Of a stretch of DNA of 64,000 nucleotides, positions 33,022-42,170 are shown piece by piece. The translations under genes were made by a program, and so were the position numbers. Below the pieces are notes generated by a model that saw only the letters and a list, made by a program, of their open reading frames with translations, was not told the DNA's origin and did no database searches. Each line of letters begins with the position of its first letter. The first letter of the stretch is position 1. Source of the DNA: Terribacillus aidingensis (GTDB lineage Bacteria; Bacillota; Bacilli; Bacillales; Amphibacillaceae); assembly GCF_040703035.1 (NCBI RefSeq), contig NZ_CP159996.1:2266001-2330000 (forward strand), read 5' to 3'.

Positions 33022-34679
33022 GATTCGGCAGCTTCCGTCCGGAACACCGAAACAGCCTCCTGCAGTTCACGTGTTACACGGTCAAGCTGACCGACTGTAA
33101 TTGCCAGCTGCTCATATGCTCCATACTGGGCATTGGTGGAATGATGGACGATATCGGTCTTCGCAGTATTTTCCTGAAGGGTACTGCTGATTTGTTCTAC
33201 CCTGCCTAGTACCTCAGCTCCCAGTCGCTCCGATTGGATGCTGCCGCTTTGGATTTGCTGCAGCCGATTCGAGATGGACTGAAACTTTTCTTCAATCTCC
33301 ATGAATGAGCTTTCCATACTTTCCATAGAAGCTGTTTCCGCTTTGGCAATTTCATGGCCGAATTGCACAGCTTCGGATAAACTCATAGTACCCTGTCGAA
33401 TCGACCCTACCGTCTGATAAATAGCATCTGCAGATGATTTGGACTCATCCGCCAGTTTTCTAATTTCATCTGCAACGACAGCAAAGCCTTTCCCCGCTTC
33501 ACCCGCTCTTGCAGCCTCAATTGCGGCGTTTAGCGCAAGCAGATTGGTCTGTTCAGCTACAGAGGATACCGATGCTACCATTTGCTCGATTTGCTGGGAG
33601 TATTGGATGAAACCTCGAAGCGATGCTTCCATCAAGTCTCTGCTTTCTCCGTTTTTGACCATGAGCTGCTGCTGGTTATGTACAGTTTCCCTGCCGCGCA
33701 CCGCTGCCTCAGACGCAAGTTTACCCAGTGCGACTGTTTCTGTAGCAAACGCACTGTTTGCACTGCCTTGCTTATCCATCTGCTCTATCAGCGTCACCGT
33801 CTGCTGCAAATCTGCTGAAATACGCTGCGATCCGGAAGTGATTTCCCCAACTGAAGCAGCAATTTCTTTATGGAGCCCCTGTAGATTCTGGTTGTCTTTA
33901 TCAATTTCAACAGACATTCCAGCTACTTCATCACTGGCCTTCTCAATGGAACCAATCAAATTCTTCAACTGCTCCGTCATTTGTCCGAAGGCTTGGTTCA
34001 TCTCACTGATTTCCAGACTACCTGTTTTCTCTAACGGTCCCACCGTTAGATCACCCGCTGCAATTTGGTTCGTCCTGGATGCGAGTGCCAATAGGGGATC
34101 TGCAATCGACTTACTCGTTCTTCGAGATGTGTAGTTTGTGATAACTATGAGCAGCAATACGCCTATAACAGACACCACAATCACAAATGTAATCTGATTC
34201 TGCAGGGCAAGCTGTTCATCCTCATAAGCTGCTGTACTGTATGCGTTCGCCATATAAATATCATTCAGCAGTCCTTGGACACGGCTTGATAACCGCAGCG
34301 CATCCATCTCATTCACATTAGTCAGCAGACTCGTTACTTCTGCCTGCCAGTCATCATATTTTTCCTTTCCCGCCTCAAGATATGCTGCTGACTGCCCTTC
34401 CGATGATTGCAAAAGCTGCTTGAAGCTTGAATTGCTTTGTTCCATGTAAGAGCGTAAATCAGCCGCGGAAGCATCCGTGCGGATTGTAGTCGTATTCCGC
34501 AGTACCTGTCCGGCATTGTTCAGCTGACTGTCAAGCTGTTGGAGGTGAAGGAGATGCTGAACTTGCTCATAACTCGAAGCATTGATCCTTATCATACTGA
34601 AAATGATAAAAGCAATGAGCGCCAATGCCAAAGCACTCGTCCCTGCTGCCTGCAGGAATAGTTTCCGTGTCAGTTTCAT
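33018..34679 (-). CDS. Methyl-accepting chemotaxis protein, 553 aa
   Basis: A chemoreceptor with TM1 near residues 7-30, an extracellular four-helix-bundle-like sensor of about 130 residues, TM2 (about 162-181), HAMP and a signalling tip reading [20 protein letters not shown] (about 376-395). It starts 5 nt after the stop of a BMP-type lipoprotein gene, so the two are one transcriptional unit. No terminator separates it from leuS; only the T-box attenuator follows. The lipoprotein may present a ligand to this receptor. Confidence 0.9.
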   Translation of the reverse strand: MKLTRKLFLQAAGTSALALALIAFIIFSMIRINASSYEQVQHLLHLQQLDSQLNNAGQVLRNTTTIRTDASAADLRSYMEQSNSSFKQLLQSSEGQSAAYLEAGKEKYDDWQAEVTSLLTNVNEMDALRLSSRVQGLLNDIYMANAYSTAAYEDEQLALQNQITFVIVVSVIGVLLLIVITNYTSRRTSKSIADPLLALASRTNQIAAGDLTVGPLEKTGSLEISEMNQAFGQMTEQLKNLIGSIEKASDEVAGMSVEIDKDNQNLQGLHKEIAASVGEITSGSQRISADLQQTVTLIEQMDKQGSANSAFATETVALGKLASEAAVRGRETVHNQQQLMVKNGESRDLMEASLRGFIQYSQQIEQMVASVSSVAEQTNLLALNAAIEAARAGEAGKGFAVVADEIRKLADESKSSADAIYQTVGSIRQGTMSLSEAVQFGHEIAKAETASMESMESSFMEIEEKFQSISNRLQQIQSGSIQSERLGAEVLGRVEQISSTLQENTAKTDIVHHSTNAQYGAYEQLAITVGQLDRVTRELQEAVSVFRTEAAES

Positions 34680-34684
34680 TTAGC

Positions 34685-35632
34685 TCACTCCGATTCTAAC
34701 AGCTTTTGTGTCGCTGTATGGACTTTCCCTTCAACTGTGTCGGTAATACTGACAACAGCGATAGGACTTAACCCGACAGCCTGCTCTTCTAAACCGATCA
34801 TATGATTTTCAGGCAACTCTTTACCTTTTGATAACCGTTCAAGAAAATCAAATATAATATGATCAATTTGCACCTGAGCAGACGTGACGACATTTTCAGG
34901 AGCGAGATAGCTCTGGTCACCTCCAGCGCCGATCGCATATACATTCGCGAGTGCTGCTTGCTGCAGCATTGCCTTTCCAGCATCGCCAGGCTCAGCGAAA
35001 AGAATATCTGCTCCTTCAGCAATCATTTCCTTTGCCGCTTTGCTGCCCGCTGCCTTATCATCTGGCGAAGTCTCCCGAACGAGCAGTTCGGTATCCTTGG
35101 ACGTATCTGCAATTCCTTGTTCGAAACCTTCCAGGTAAGCACTGGACGACTCACCAACGAACCCTGCTTTACCAGACTGCGTCACAGTGGCAGCCGCCAC
35201 CCCAGCCAAATAACCTGCCTGCTTTGCATCAAATGAGTAGCCGAACAGATTTTCTCCTTTCAGCTCCGTCTCAAAAGCTATGTATGTAATATCGGGATTG
35301 ACCTTCGACTCACTGGTTACCGCATCCTCCGCTGCTGTTTCCAACGTGATAATCGTGTCCATTCCTTCATCTGCTAGTTCCTTTAATGCTTTCTCATAGG
35401 TTAATTCTGCAGTGATCTCTTTATATGAATAAATGATATCAAGTCGGTCTCTCGCTTTTGTCAGTCCCTCGATCGCTAAATCATTCCCTTCCTGATCTCC
35501 GAGCCCTGCTTCTGTCAAAACGATACCGATACGTTTTTCTTCATCCAATTTAGCTGCTGCCGGGTTTGCCGCACACCCAGATAAATAACATAGAATCAAG
35601 GCACAAATAGGTATTAGGATGTACTTATACAT
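34685..35632 (-). CDS. BMP-family substrate-binding lipoprotein
   Basis: A 315-residue lipoprotein: signal peptide and lipobox YLSGC (Cys at about residue 20), then the basic-membrane-protein (PnrA/Med) fold, with the typical GIVLTEAGLGDQEGNDLA start and AGYLAGVAAATVTQSGKAGF motif. Relatives bind nucleosides or activate competence (Med). No ABC permease or ATPase gene is nearby; instead the chemoreceptor gene follows after 5 nt. That suggests a sensory rather than a transport role, by inference. Confidence 0.88.
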   Translation of the reverse strand: MYKYILIPICALILCYLSGCAANPAAAKLDEEKRIGIVLTEAGLGDQEGNDLAIEGLTKARDRLDIIYSYKEITAELTYEKALKELADEGMDTIITLETAAEDAVTSESKVNPDITYIAFETELKGENLFGYSFDAKQAGYLAGVAAATVTQSGKAGFVGESSSAYLEGFEQGIADTSKDTELLVRETSPDDKAAGSKAAKEMIAEGADILFAEPGDAGKAMLQQAALANVYAIGAGGDQSYLAPENVVTSAQVQIDHIIFDFLERLSKGKELPENHMIGLEEQAVGLSPIAVVSITDTVEGKVHTATQKLLESE

Positions 35633-35814
35633 GTCGATATACTCCTTTCTCTTTCTTCATACTAATACTATGGTCCTTACATCGACAGGTTTCTACATAT
35701 ATTTGGTAAATTAATTGTAAATTTTCCTTTACATTAAAGAGATTTGATTTGCTAAATAAGCGCATGTAGCGTAAAAATAAGAGAGAACAATTTGTCAGAG
35801 AGAGGATTCAAGAA

Positions 35815-36384
35815 ATGCTAAAACACGTTATCGCTTATGCACACGAACTGATGGAGCAAGTGATTCAGCCAGGAGATACAGTCATTGATGCAACATGCGG
35901 AAATGGGAACGATACACTCGTACTCAGCCGTTATGTCGGCGAAGAAGGAAAGGTGCTGGCATTCGATATACAGGAGCAGGCCATCGAAATGACGAGTAAG
36001 CACTTAAGCCTGCATGATGTCACGAATACGACTTTGATTCTGGACAGCCACCAGCGTGTCGATCATTATATAACTCCCGAAGATGAAGGGAAGCTTGCTG
36101 GAGCCATCTTCAATTTAGGCTATTTGCCAGGGAGCAGTAAAGCTATTACCACCAATGCAGAAAGCACGATTACTGCAATTGAGAAAATCCGTCATGCAAT
36201 GAAACCCGGCGGCAGAATCGTTTTGGTCGTTTATCATGGCCATCCGGAAGGCGCCATTGAAAAAGAAGGACTGCTTGCCCACGTAAAGGATTATGATCAA
36301 AAACATTACGCCGTCTTGCAGTACCGTTTCCTTAACCAAAAGAATACCCCTCCATTCATCATTGCAATCGAGAAGAAAAAGTGA
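35815..36384 (+). CDS. ytqB: YtqB/MnmM, tRNA-modifying methyltransferase
   Basis: A 189-residue class I SAM methyltransferase with motif I VIDATCGNGNDTLVLS (about residues 23-38) and the NLGYLPGSSKAI segment. The YtqB group was identified as MnmM, which methylates nm5s2U to mnm5s2U at the tRNA wobble base. In B. subtilis it converges with ytpB; here about 7.4 kb separates the two. Its stop codon lies in the first copy of the duplicated terminator. Confidence 0.9.
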   Translation: MLKHVIAYAHELMEQVIQPGDTVIDATCGNGNDTLVLSRYVGEEGKVLAFDIQEQAIEMTSKHLSLHDVTNTTLILDSHQRVDHYITPEDEGKLAGAIFNLGYLPGSSKAITTNAESTITAIEKIRHAMKPGGRIVLVVYHGHPEGAIEKEGLLAHVKDYDQKHYAVLQYRFLNQKNTPPFIIAIEKKK

Positions 36385-36426
36385 AAGAAGCGCGAGCCCC
36401 TGGCCAATCGGGGTACGCGCTTCTTT
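36382..36426. repeat. 45-bp direct repeat, left end of the island
   Basis: Identical to 43760-43804 except for G at 36402 versus A at 43780. Same orientation as the right copy, bracketing about 7.3 kb. Confidence 0.95.
36384..36426. terminator. Duplicated bidirectional terminator, left copy
   Basis: Stem AAAGAAGCGCG/CGCGCTTCTTT with inner GCCCC/GGGG pairing, T-run on the plus strand. Bases 36382-36426 match 43760-43804 at 44 of 45 positions. It ends ytqB and also the island's hydrolase gene. Confidence 0.9.
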
Positions 36427-36477
36427 TTTATAGGGTCTTAGATAGAAACTTGATAATATTCGGCGTTATACATATAC

Positions 36478-37455
36478 TCAAAGTCTGTTTTTTAAAAACT
36501 GATACGCCATCTGATCAGCTTCCTCTCCCATTGTGGGGCCGTGATTAGCCTTGGAAGCAGATAGATACATAGCCTCCGCATTTGAAGACACTAGGGCTTT
36601 ATAAAGATTCTCGCTTTGCTCAATAGGTACCAGAGGGTCTTTACCCCCATGCAAAATCATCATCGGTGGACTATCGGCGCTTGCGTATGTAATCGGACTG
36701 CATTTTTTGGCTAATTCTATATACTTCCAATCCAGTTCACTCGTATCACCGCTTTCCAGCAATCCATTCAAATCCAACAACGATTTTCCAGGCTCAGTAT
36801 ATCCAAGAATTTGGGTTATAACAGTATCCATGGACTTGTCTGCATGATCAACTTCTGTTCCAGACAGATTCTTTAATGCTGTATTGGCATCATTTTTGAT
36901 GAGTTCTACTAAGTCGGATGGCGCATAAAAAATTGCTGCTGCCCTTACCGCACTTGTATATTCTTGGTTACCGCCGACATCCCCTTCCATTTCTCTGCAA
37001 TTTGCGCTCATTGCGACCATTGCTGCTAGATGTCCTCCAGCAGAGTTCCCCAACACGCCAATTCGTTCAAGATCGATATGGTATCTATTTGAATTCGCTT
37101 TCAAATAACGCACCACTCCCTTGCAGTCATGAATGCACGCTGGGAAAACAGACTGACTGGCCAAGCGATAGGATGGAGATACAATGGTGTATCCTTGTTC
37201 TACCAACTTTATAAGTTCCCTGAAATAAACTGCTTTCTGGGTAACCTGCTTGTATTCTCCATACATCCACCCACCACCAAAATAGTAAATGATGCAGGGA
37301 CCTGGAGTTTTCTGGTTAAGGTCTTGATAAATGTCCATTTTCAGTGTGTATGACTCACCAGTATCAAGCGCGACCTCGGCAAAGGGTATATCTTCGTAGC
37401 GCGGCGGACGGCCTGGCGGACATAATGGTTTTACATTAGAAATCTGTTGTCCCAT
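36478..37455 (-). CDS. Alpha/beta hydrolase (esterase, BD-FAE/HSL-like)
   Basis: A 325-residue cytosolic esterase-like protein. The oxyanion motif is IIYYFGGGWMYG (about residues 55-66), the nucleophile elbow GNSAGGHLA (Ser at about 143), and the acid and histidine appear as HGGKDPLVP and KANHGPTM. No signal peptide. RBS GGGAGGAAA precedes the ATG. It is the last island gene and could remove an ester from the imported compound; substrate unknown. Confidence 0.85.
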   Translation of the reverse strand: MGQQISNVKPLCPPGRPPRYEDIPFAEVALDTGESYTLKMDIYQDLNQKTPGPCIIYYFGGGWMYGEYKQVTQKAVYFRELIKLVEQGYTIVSPSYRLASQSVFPACIHDCKGVVRYLKANSNRYHIDLERIGVLGNSAGGHLAAMVAMSANCREMEGDVGGNQEYTSAVRAAAIFYAPSDLVELIKNDANTALKNLSGTEVDHADKSMDTVITQILGYTEPGKSLLDLNGLLESGDTSELDWKYIELAKKCSPITYASADSPPMMILHGGKDPLVPIEQSENLYKALVSSNAEAMYLSASKANHGPTMGEEADQMAYQFLKNRL

Positions 37456-37621
37456 ACACGTTTCCTCCCAATATATATTTCAGTCTTTTATAGACCGCCT
37501 AGTTGATAAGAAGGGTTCATCCTGATTTGGAATCAAGGTCTCTATCAGGTTAAAACAAAAACGACTCTAGCTTAATCCTCGTTATACAAGCTAATCCCCA
37601 TCAGTTCCTGTTATTACATAA

Positions 37622-38905
37622 TCAACTTACAGGGAACATAATCATCGCACCAACACTTAGCGCGAAAATTCGAATCACATACATAGGAACGGAGAACAGC
37701 CAGAACTGCGGCAGCTTATACTTACCCATACCTAAGATCATAGCAGGCATACCATCGACTGGCATGTAGCCGCCGTTCCATGCAGATATTACAACTGCAA
37801 CTGCTGCAGCAGTTGGATCAAGACCCAAACTCAGGCTTGTTGCAATAGCGATCGGTGCAAAGATATATACAGAACCCATATTTGAACCAGTAAACGTAGC
37901 ACATGTACTAGTTAAAAGAGCAAAAATGAAGATCAGCATGAATGGACTGATATTAGTCCCTAATGAATTTGCCACGTAGTCTCCTACCATAGCTGTGAAT
38001 CCAGTCTCAGCCAACGCATTGGCAACCCCTATAACACCAGCCATTAACAGGATGACGGGTGCACCCATATTATCTCGAACTTCCTTGAAGTCAAGTACAT
38101 TAATTATCAGCAAGAATGCCCCAGCCAGGCCAGGTATTACATAAGCCGCTTCGCCAAACAAATTCATGAGCATCATGCCTGCTACACTTAAGACAAAAGC
38201 TGCTATCGTAGCGTATTCTTTCCATTGAGGCATGGTATTGATCTCAGAAGCAACTGCCACCTCATCAAATCCAGAATCTTCCGAAATCGGATGATCCGGC
38301 AGTAGACGATAAGCAACCAAAGCCCATGCCAAGAAACCAAGGGTCAAGATGAAATTCACCACTGCAAACTTAGACATAGAAAGCCCGCCGGTAAATCCAG
38401 CTGTTTCTAGTACACTGACAGTAACACCATAAAACAGCGCCACATTAAAAGGAATCAAAGGATGGTTAGTCGCAAATCCCAAAGGCATCATTAATTTAGA
38501 CGTAGGCATTTTTTTATTGTAAGGGATAGTAGATATCAAAGATAAAATAAGCACGTAGTATCCAGTGGAACCAGGTCCAGCTAAACTGGCACCAAACATA
38601 ACCACTACAATCAAAAGAGCATAACTTTTGTATCCTCCCTTATTCACCAAAGCAAGCATAGAACTTTGAACCTTACCAATTACACTCGTCTTCATTAGTC
38701 CCGCCATGACAACCATAAAGCCGGCGACCATGATAACGCTTGAGTTTACAAAGCCGGCGAAAGCCTCGGGAACTGTGGCCAGACCTGTCACTACAAGCAA
38801 AAGGGAAGCTATGAGTGGTGGTGCGCCGAAGGCAAACTTATCTGACATGATCATCACAATCATCAGCACCAAGATACCAAGTGCAAGATACATATCCATT
38901 GTCAT
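37622..38905 (-). CDS. SLC13/DASS-family carrier
   Basis: A 427-residue integral membrane protein with about 11-12 hydrophobic segments, resembling the SLC13 (CitT/ArsB-like) permeases: GPGSTGYYVLILSLISTIP, SLGTNISPFMLIFIFALLTS and CATFTGSNMGSVYIFAPIAI motifs. Such carriers move di- and tricarboxylates or sulfate. The ATG at 38905 (MTMDMYLALG) has AGAGGAG upstream. Substrate unknown; the neighbours point to a sugar acid or related organic acid. Confidence 0.8.
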   Translation of the reverse strand: MTMDMYLALGILVLMIVMIMSDKFAFGAPPLIASLLLVVTGLATVPEAFAGFVNSSVIMVAGFMVVMAGLMKTSVIGKVQSSMLALVNKGGYKSYALLIVVVMFGASLAGPGSTGYYVLILSLISTIPYNKKMPTSKLMMPLGFATNHPLIPFNVALFYGVTVSVLETAGFTGGLSMSKFAVVNFILTLGFLAWALVAYRLLPDHPISEDSGFDEVAVASEINTMPQWKEYATIAAFVLSVAGMMLMNLFGEAAYVIPGLAGAFLLIINVLDFKEVRDNMGAPVILLMAGVIGVANALAETGFTAMVGDYVANSLGTNISPFMLIFIFALLTSTCATFTGSNMGSVYIFAPIAIATSLSLGLDPTAAAVAVVISAWNGGYMPVDGMPAMILGMGKYKLPQFWLFSVPMYVIRIFALSVGAMIMFPVS

Positions 38906-39279
38906 TTTTGTTACTCCTCTCTTAAGCGATGACACTTTGCCGTCATCTGAAGACTTCCTAGAGTCTTCTATGGGTTGTACATCATACTCCCTAATAATCC
39001 CGAGCTAATCCTTTCCGGTGAAGCGGTTACATTATATGGCGCTCCAACGGATAATTTTATATAGGAGCATGTTAAACCGATGTCTCAGATTGCTCTGCTG
39101 CAATCAAACTGCGCACCTTTACTAACAATGTGTTTAAACTATATGCGACAGCGTTGCATGAAAGTGTGCTGCGGCTGCTATGCAAACGCAGCACACCGAT
39201 GCTAGAGTATTAGGAGTCAGCCGCTATGTGTCGCTCCACACTCTATTCATTTGTTGGTAGATTCATCTCGCCTTTCTAC
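38906..39279 (-). promoter_or_regulatory. Control region of the carrier gene, with -10 and cre-like site
   Basis: A 374-nt stretch without genes. On the minus strand TATAAT (39031-39036) is followed by GTAACCGCTTCAC; bases 39018-39031 match the first 11 positions of the cre consensus but not the last three. A 7-bp inverted repeat GAAGACT-N6-AGTCTTC lies at 38949-38968. No good -35 is visible, so an activator may be needed. Confidence 0.4.
39164..39196 (-). terminator. Hairpin after the sialidase-like gene
   Basis: Perfect 10-bp stem GTGTGCTGCG with a 13-nt loop, 84 nt beyond the stop codon. Only TTT follows on the minus strand, so it is a weak terminator or an operator. Confidence 0.5.
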
Positions 39280-40443
39280 TTAGCTTATTTCTCCAGAAGT
39301 TGGGTTGTAGACCCCTTCGTATTCGCGCTTTGCGCCATAAATGTCCTCAACTGTAAAACCATTATATTTTACACACATTCTATTCTTATACGCGTAGACT
39401 AGGTGTAGATACCCTTGCGGATCTTGATAAATAGTTGGATATTCGAACTGTGAATTGTTCGTTTTATTCTCCACTCCAATGAAACCTTCAGCGTGTTCAA
39501 TAATCCGGCCAATCGGCCAAGTTTTACCTGCATCCTCCGACACTGAAACTACGACAGGGTTTCTTAATCCAGGCCAAGCTACTTTGCCTTTTTCAGGGTT
39601 ATTAGCTGAATTAGCGTTATATGCAATCGCAATTGCACCGTTATCCAATTTGATTGCGCTTACACTTGAATTGTTATTTGGCAAGGTTGTTGGCTCGGGA
39701 GCTGTCCAAGAATCTCCATAATCGGTCGACTCACTTCTATATATATAATCTGCGAATCTGCTTCTCATAAATGCCACTAGATGACCATTCTCCAATTCTA
39801 TGACGTTGGCATGTACTCGTCCATTACTATCAGGCATACGTACTTCCTTCCAAGTTAGTCCTTCATCGTCCGACACATGCATTACTGTGGGATCATTCGT
39901 TAGACCAAATTCGGAATCTTCACATACCCACGTGCTGAAAATCCATCTGCCATTACTTAATACTTGAATAGCTTGTCGTGCAAAAGTACCTTGCTGGTTG
40001 AACAACACTTCTGGCTCGGACCAACTTTCACCATTGTCACTTGTTTTTTGATACTTAATAATGGAAGTGAATTGCATATTATCTTTGTCTGGCTGTCTGC
40101 CTTCCTGGGAAGTATAGATCAACCAAACGGAATTATCAGGTGCATGGAAGAATGATGGGTTTTGCTCACTGCGCGTATCGTCCTGTGAGATGATTTTCGG
40201 TTCGTTCCACTCTTGGGAGAGATGATCGAATTTAGATAATACAATTGAAATATCCGGGCTGCCTTCAAATGAACCAGCAAACCATGCACATAGCAAATCA
40301 CCATTTTCCAACTTTGTAACAGTCGGTGCATGTGCAGTTGAAAATGGTCCAGATGGAATCAAAGAAAAATCAATATTTGTATATGCATCATGATATAATT
40401 TACCGTTTGGAATTGACTCGTTAATTACTATTTTATTACTCAT
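39280..40443 (-). CDS. BNR/Asp-box sialidase-like protein
   Basis: A 387-residue predicted beta-propeller. At least four Asp-box repeats are visible: TSDNGESWSEPE, SDDEGLTWKEV, STDYGDSWTAPE and SEDAGKTWPIG. The N-terminal AHAPTVTKLENGDLLCAWFAG segment is typical of the predicted-neuraminidase group (BNR_2). No signal peptide is seen, so it should act on an imported compound. The ATG at 40443 has AAGGTG 7 nt upstream; the GTG at 40452 lies in that site. Classical sialidase activity is not assured, as no FRIP motif is visible. Confidence 0.8.
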   Translation of the reverse strand: MSNKIVINESIPNGKLYHDAYTNIDFSLIPSGPFSTAHAPTVTKLENGDLLCAWFAGSFEGSPDISIVLSKFDHLSQEWNEPKIISQDDTRSEQNPSFFHAPDNSVWLIYTSQEGRQPDKDNMQFTSIIKYQKTSDNGESWSEPEVLFNQQGTFARQAIQVLSNGRWIFSTWVCEDSEFGLTNDPTVMHVSDDEGLTWKEVRMPDSNGRVHANVIELENGHLVAFMRSRFADYIYRSESTDYGDSWTAPEPTTLPNNNSSVSAIKLDNGAIAIAYNANSANNPEKGKVAWPGLRNPVVVSVSEDAGKTWPIGRIIEHAEGFIGVENKTNNSQFEYPTIYQDPQGYLHLVYAYKNRMCVKYNGFTVEDIYGAKREYEGVYNPTSGEIS

Positions 40444-40465
40444 ACTATTCACCTTATCTTTCTAT

Positions 40466-40935
40466 TTAAATTTCGATTTTAATAACTGCTTTTTTATAAC
40501 TCGTCGCTTTATCTATATGTTTTAGAGATTTATGTCCATCGTGAGGCAGACAAATGTAGGCCATGCCTTTATTGATTTTCATAGTCATTTTCGGACTGCC
40601 GTTTAATCGAACGACATCTTTTTCGGCATTGTATGTAACATCTACTGCTAATTGATCAATGGGTGCCCATGCTACATATTCCGATATTCCGATCCATCCA
40701 ATACAATTTGAATATCGATATATTTTTTATGAGCTTCAAATGTCCCTTCATCTATGGGAGTCGTAGATCCTTCCTGAAAGAACAAATAGCCTCCATCAAA
40801 ATCAAATCGCTTATTATAATCTATCTCTGCTTCTTTGAATTTCTTTAAACCGTTGTCGATTTTTGGATTTAAGGATTTATACTCATCCAAATTCTCTATT
40901 ACATCGAAAATCACGCAATTCACTCGTTTCTGCAT
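40466..40935 (-). pseudogene. YhcH/TabA-family (DUF386) gene with an 8-bp duplication frameshift
   Basis: Two overlapping frames together encode a normal ~150-residue YhcH/YjgK/YiaL protein. The first (to 40672) ends KKYIDIQIVLDGSEYRNM-stop. The second continues EYVAWAPIDQLAVDVTY through GMAYICLPHDGHKSLKH to AVIKIEI-stop at 40466. The break lies at a tandem copy of the octamer ATATTCCG (40676-40691); removing one copy restores DGSEYVAWAP. The start is either ATG 40935 or GTG 40914, the latter giving the family-like start (V/M)IFDVIENL. E. coli YhcH (NanQ) is a sialic acid anomerase. It may be a true frameshift, a switchable repeat or a sequencing error. Confidence 0.85.
40676..40691. repeat. 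8-bp tandem duplication inside the YhcH gene
   Basis: ATATTCCG occurs twice head to tail, and the period continues for two more bases. It shifts the reading frame by +8. Confidence 0.95.
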
Positions 40936-41087
40936 TAACGTTATGAGCTATCTTCTTCCCCAGAGAAGGGGTTACATTTTTCACATAAGCTTCTTTGAAA
41001 ACTTCTTGAGTAAGATTCTAGGTTCGACACCCATACTGAGATTTTTGGGGATCAAGCACCCATTTTGCATAATGACTATTTTAATTT

Positions 41088-42092
41088 TTATTTCAAAACT
41101 TCCTTTGGAGACAAGTCAGCTGCCGATTGGATAGCTGCAAGCATACTTCTTTCATCTGCAATATTTTTCCCGGCAATATCAAATGCAGTACCATGGTCTA
41201 CAGAGGTACGAATAACACCGCCATTTAAACCAACCGTGATATTGACCCCCTCTTCCAAGCCTAAGACCTTTATCGGAACATGGCCTTGATCATGATAACA
41301 GGCAACGATCAGATCAAAATCACCACGAACTGCTCGGAAAAACACAGTGTCTGCAGGATGCGGACCGCTTACATTTATGCCTTCAGAAAATGCTTCCTGT
41401 ATTCCAGGAACTAGTTTTTCTTCTTCTTCCCCTTCACCAAACAACCCATTTTCACCCGCGTGTGGATTAATTCCGCAAACCGCGATGCTTGGATTTGTAT
41501 ATCCTGCACGTGTCAACGTTTCGTGAGCAAGCTTTACAACCTTATACGTACGTTCTGGCGTGATAGACTCTACTGCTTTAATCAAGCCAACGTGTGTGGT
41601 TAAATGGATGACTTTTAGTTTTGGCGAAGATAACATCATGGAATAATCAGCTGTTTCCGTTAACTCTGCAAGAATTTCAGTATGTCCTGGATATAGATGT
41701 CCTCCTTTGTGAAGGGCTTCTTTATTTAATGGCGCGGTACAGATTGATTGAATCTCCTTCTTTTTAGCTAACTCAACTGCCTTTTTCAAATATTGGAAGG
41801 CAGCATCTCCTGCTTTTGGGGATAACTCTCCAAAAGGTAAATCAGCTGGCAATAAATCCAAATCAATACAATCGATTCTGCCAAATTCAAATTTACTATC
41901 TGAGACAGATGAAACAGTCTCAACGGTTAATGGAGATTGTGTGATGCGGATGGCTCTTTCAATTATTTTCGCATCACCGATCACAATTGGTCTGCATATT
42001 TCGTAAACAGCTGTATGGCTCAAGGCTTTTACAATAATTTCAGGACCTACACCTGCGGCATCTCCCATGGTAATCCCTATAATCGGCTTCAT
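41088..42092 (-). CDS. PdxA-family dehydrogenase (PdxA2-like)
   Basis: A 334-residue protein of the 4-hydroxythreonine-4-phosphate dehydrogenase family: KPIIGITMGDAAGVGPEI at the N-terminus, TAPLNKEALHKGGHLYPGHT, HLTTHVGL and the metal-binding CYHDQGHVPIK region. B. subtilis-type bacteria make PLP by PdxS/PdxT and need no PdxA, so a catabolic PdxA2 role, oxidising a 4-phosphorylated four-carbon acid sugar such as D-threonate or D-erythronate, is more likely. The second ATG (42092) fits GGAGG (spacing 7) better than the first. Lies downstream of the alcohol dehydrogenase. Confidence 0.88.
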   Translation of the reverse strand: MKPIIGITMGDAAGVGPEIIVKALSHTAVYEICRPIVIGDAKIIERAIRITQSPLTVETVSSVSDSKFEFGRIDCIDLDLLPADLPFGELSPKAGDAAFQYLKKAVELAKKKEIQSICTAPLNKEALHKGGHLYPGHTEILAELTETADYSMMLSSPKLKVIHLTTHVGLIKAVESITPERTYKVVKLAHETLTRAGYTNPSIAVCGINPHAGENGLFGEGEEEEKLVPGIQEAFSEGINVSGPHPADTVFFRAVRGDFDLIVACYHDQGHVPIKVLGLEEGVNITVGLNGGVIRTSVDHGTAFDIAGKNIADERSMLAAIQSAADLSPKEVLK

Positions 42093-42170
42093 CATATTCC
42101 CTCCCACGAACTTCATACTCGGCCTGTCAACATGACTTTCTCTTAGCCATGCTGAAAGCTATAGTAACAA

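Noticed and set aside
40466..40935. Programmed frameshifting in the YhcH-family gene
   Set aside because: No slippery heptamer or stimulating structure is seen at the junction; the exact 8-bp tandem duplication explains the shift fully.
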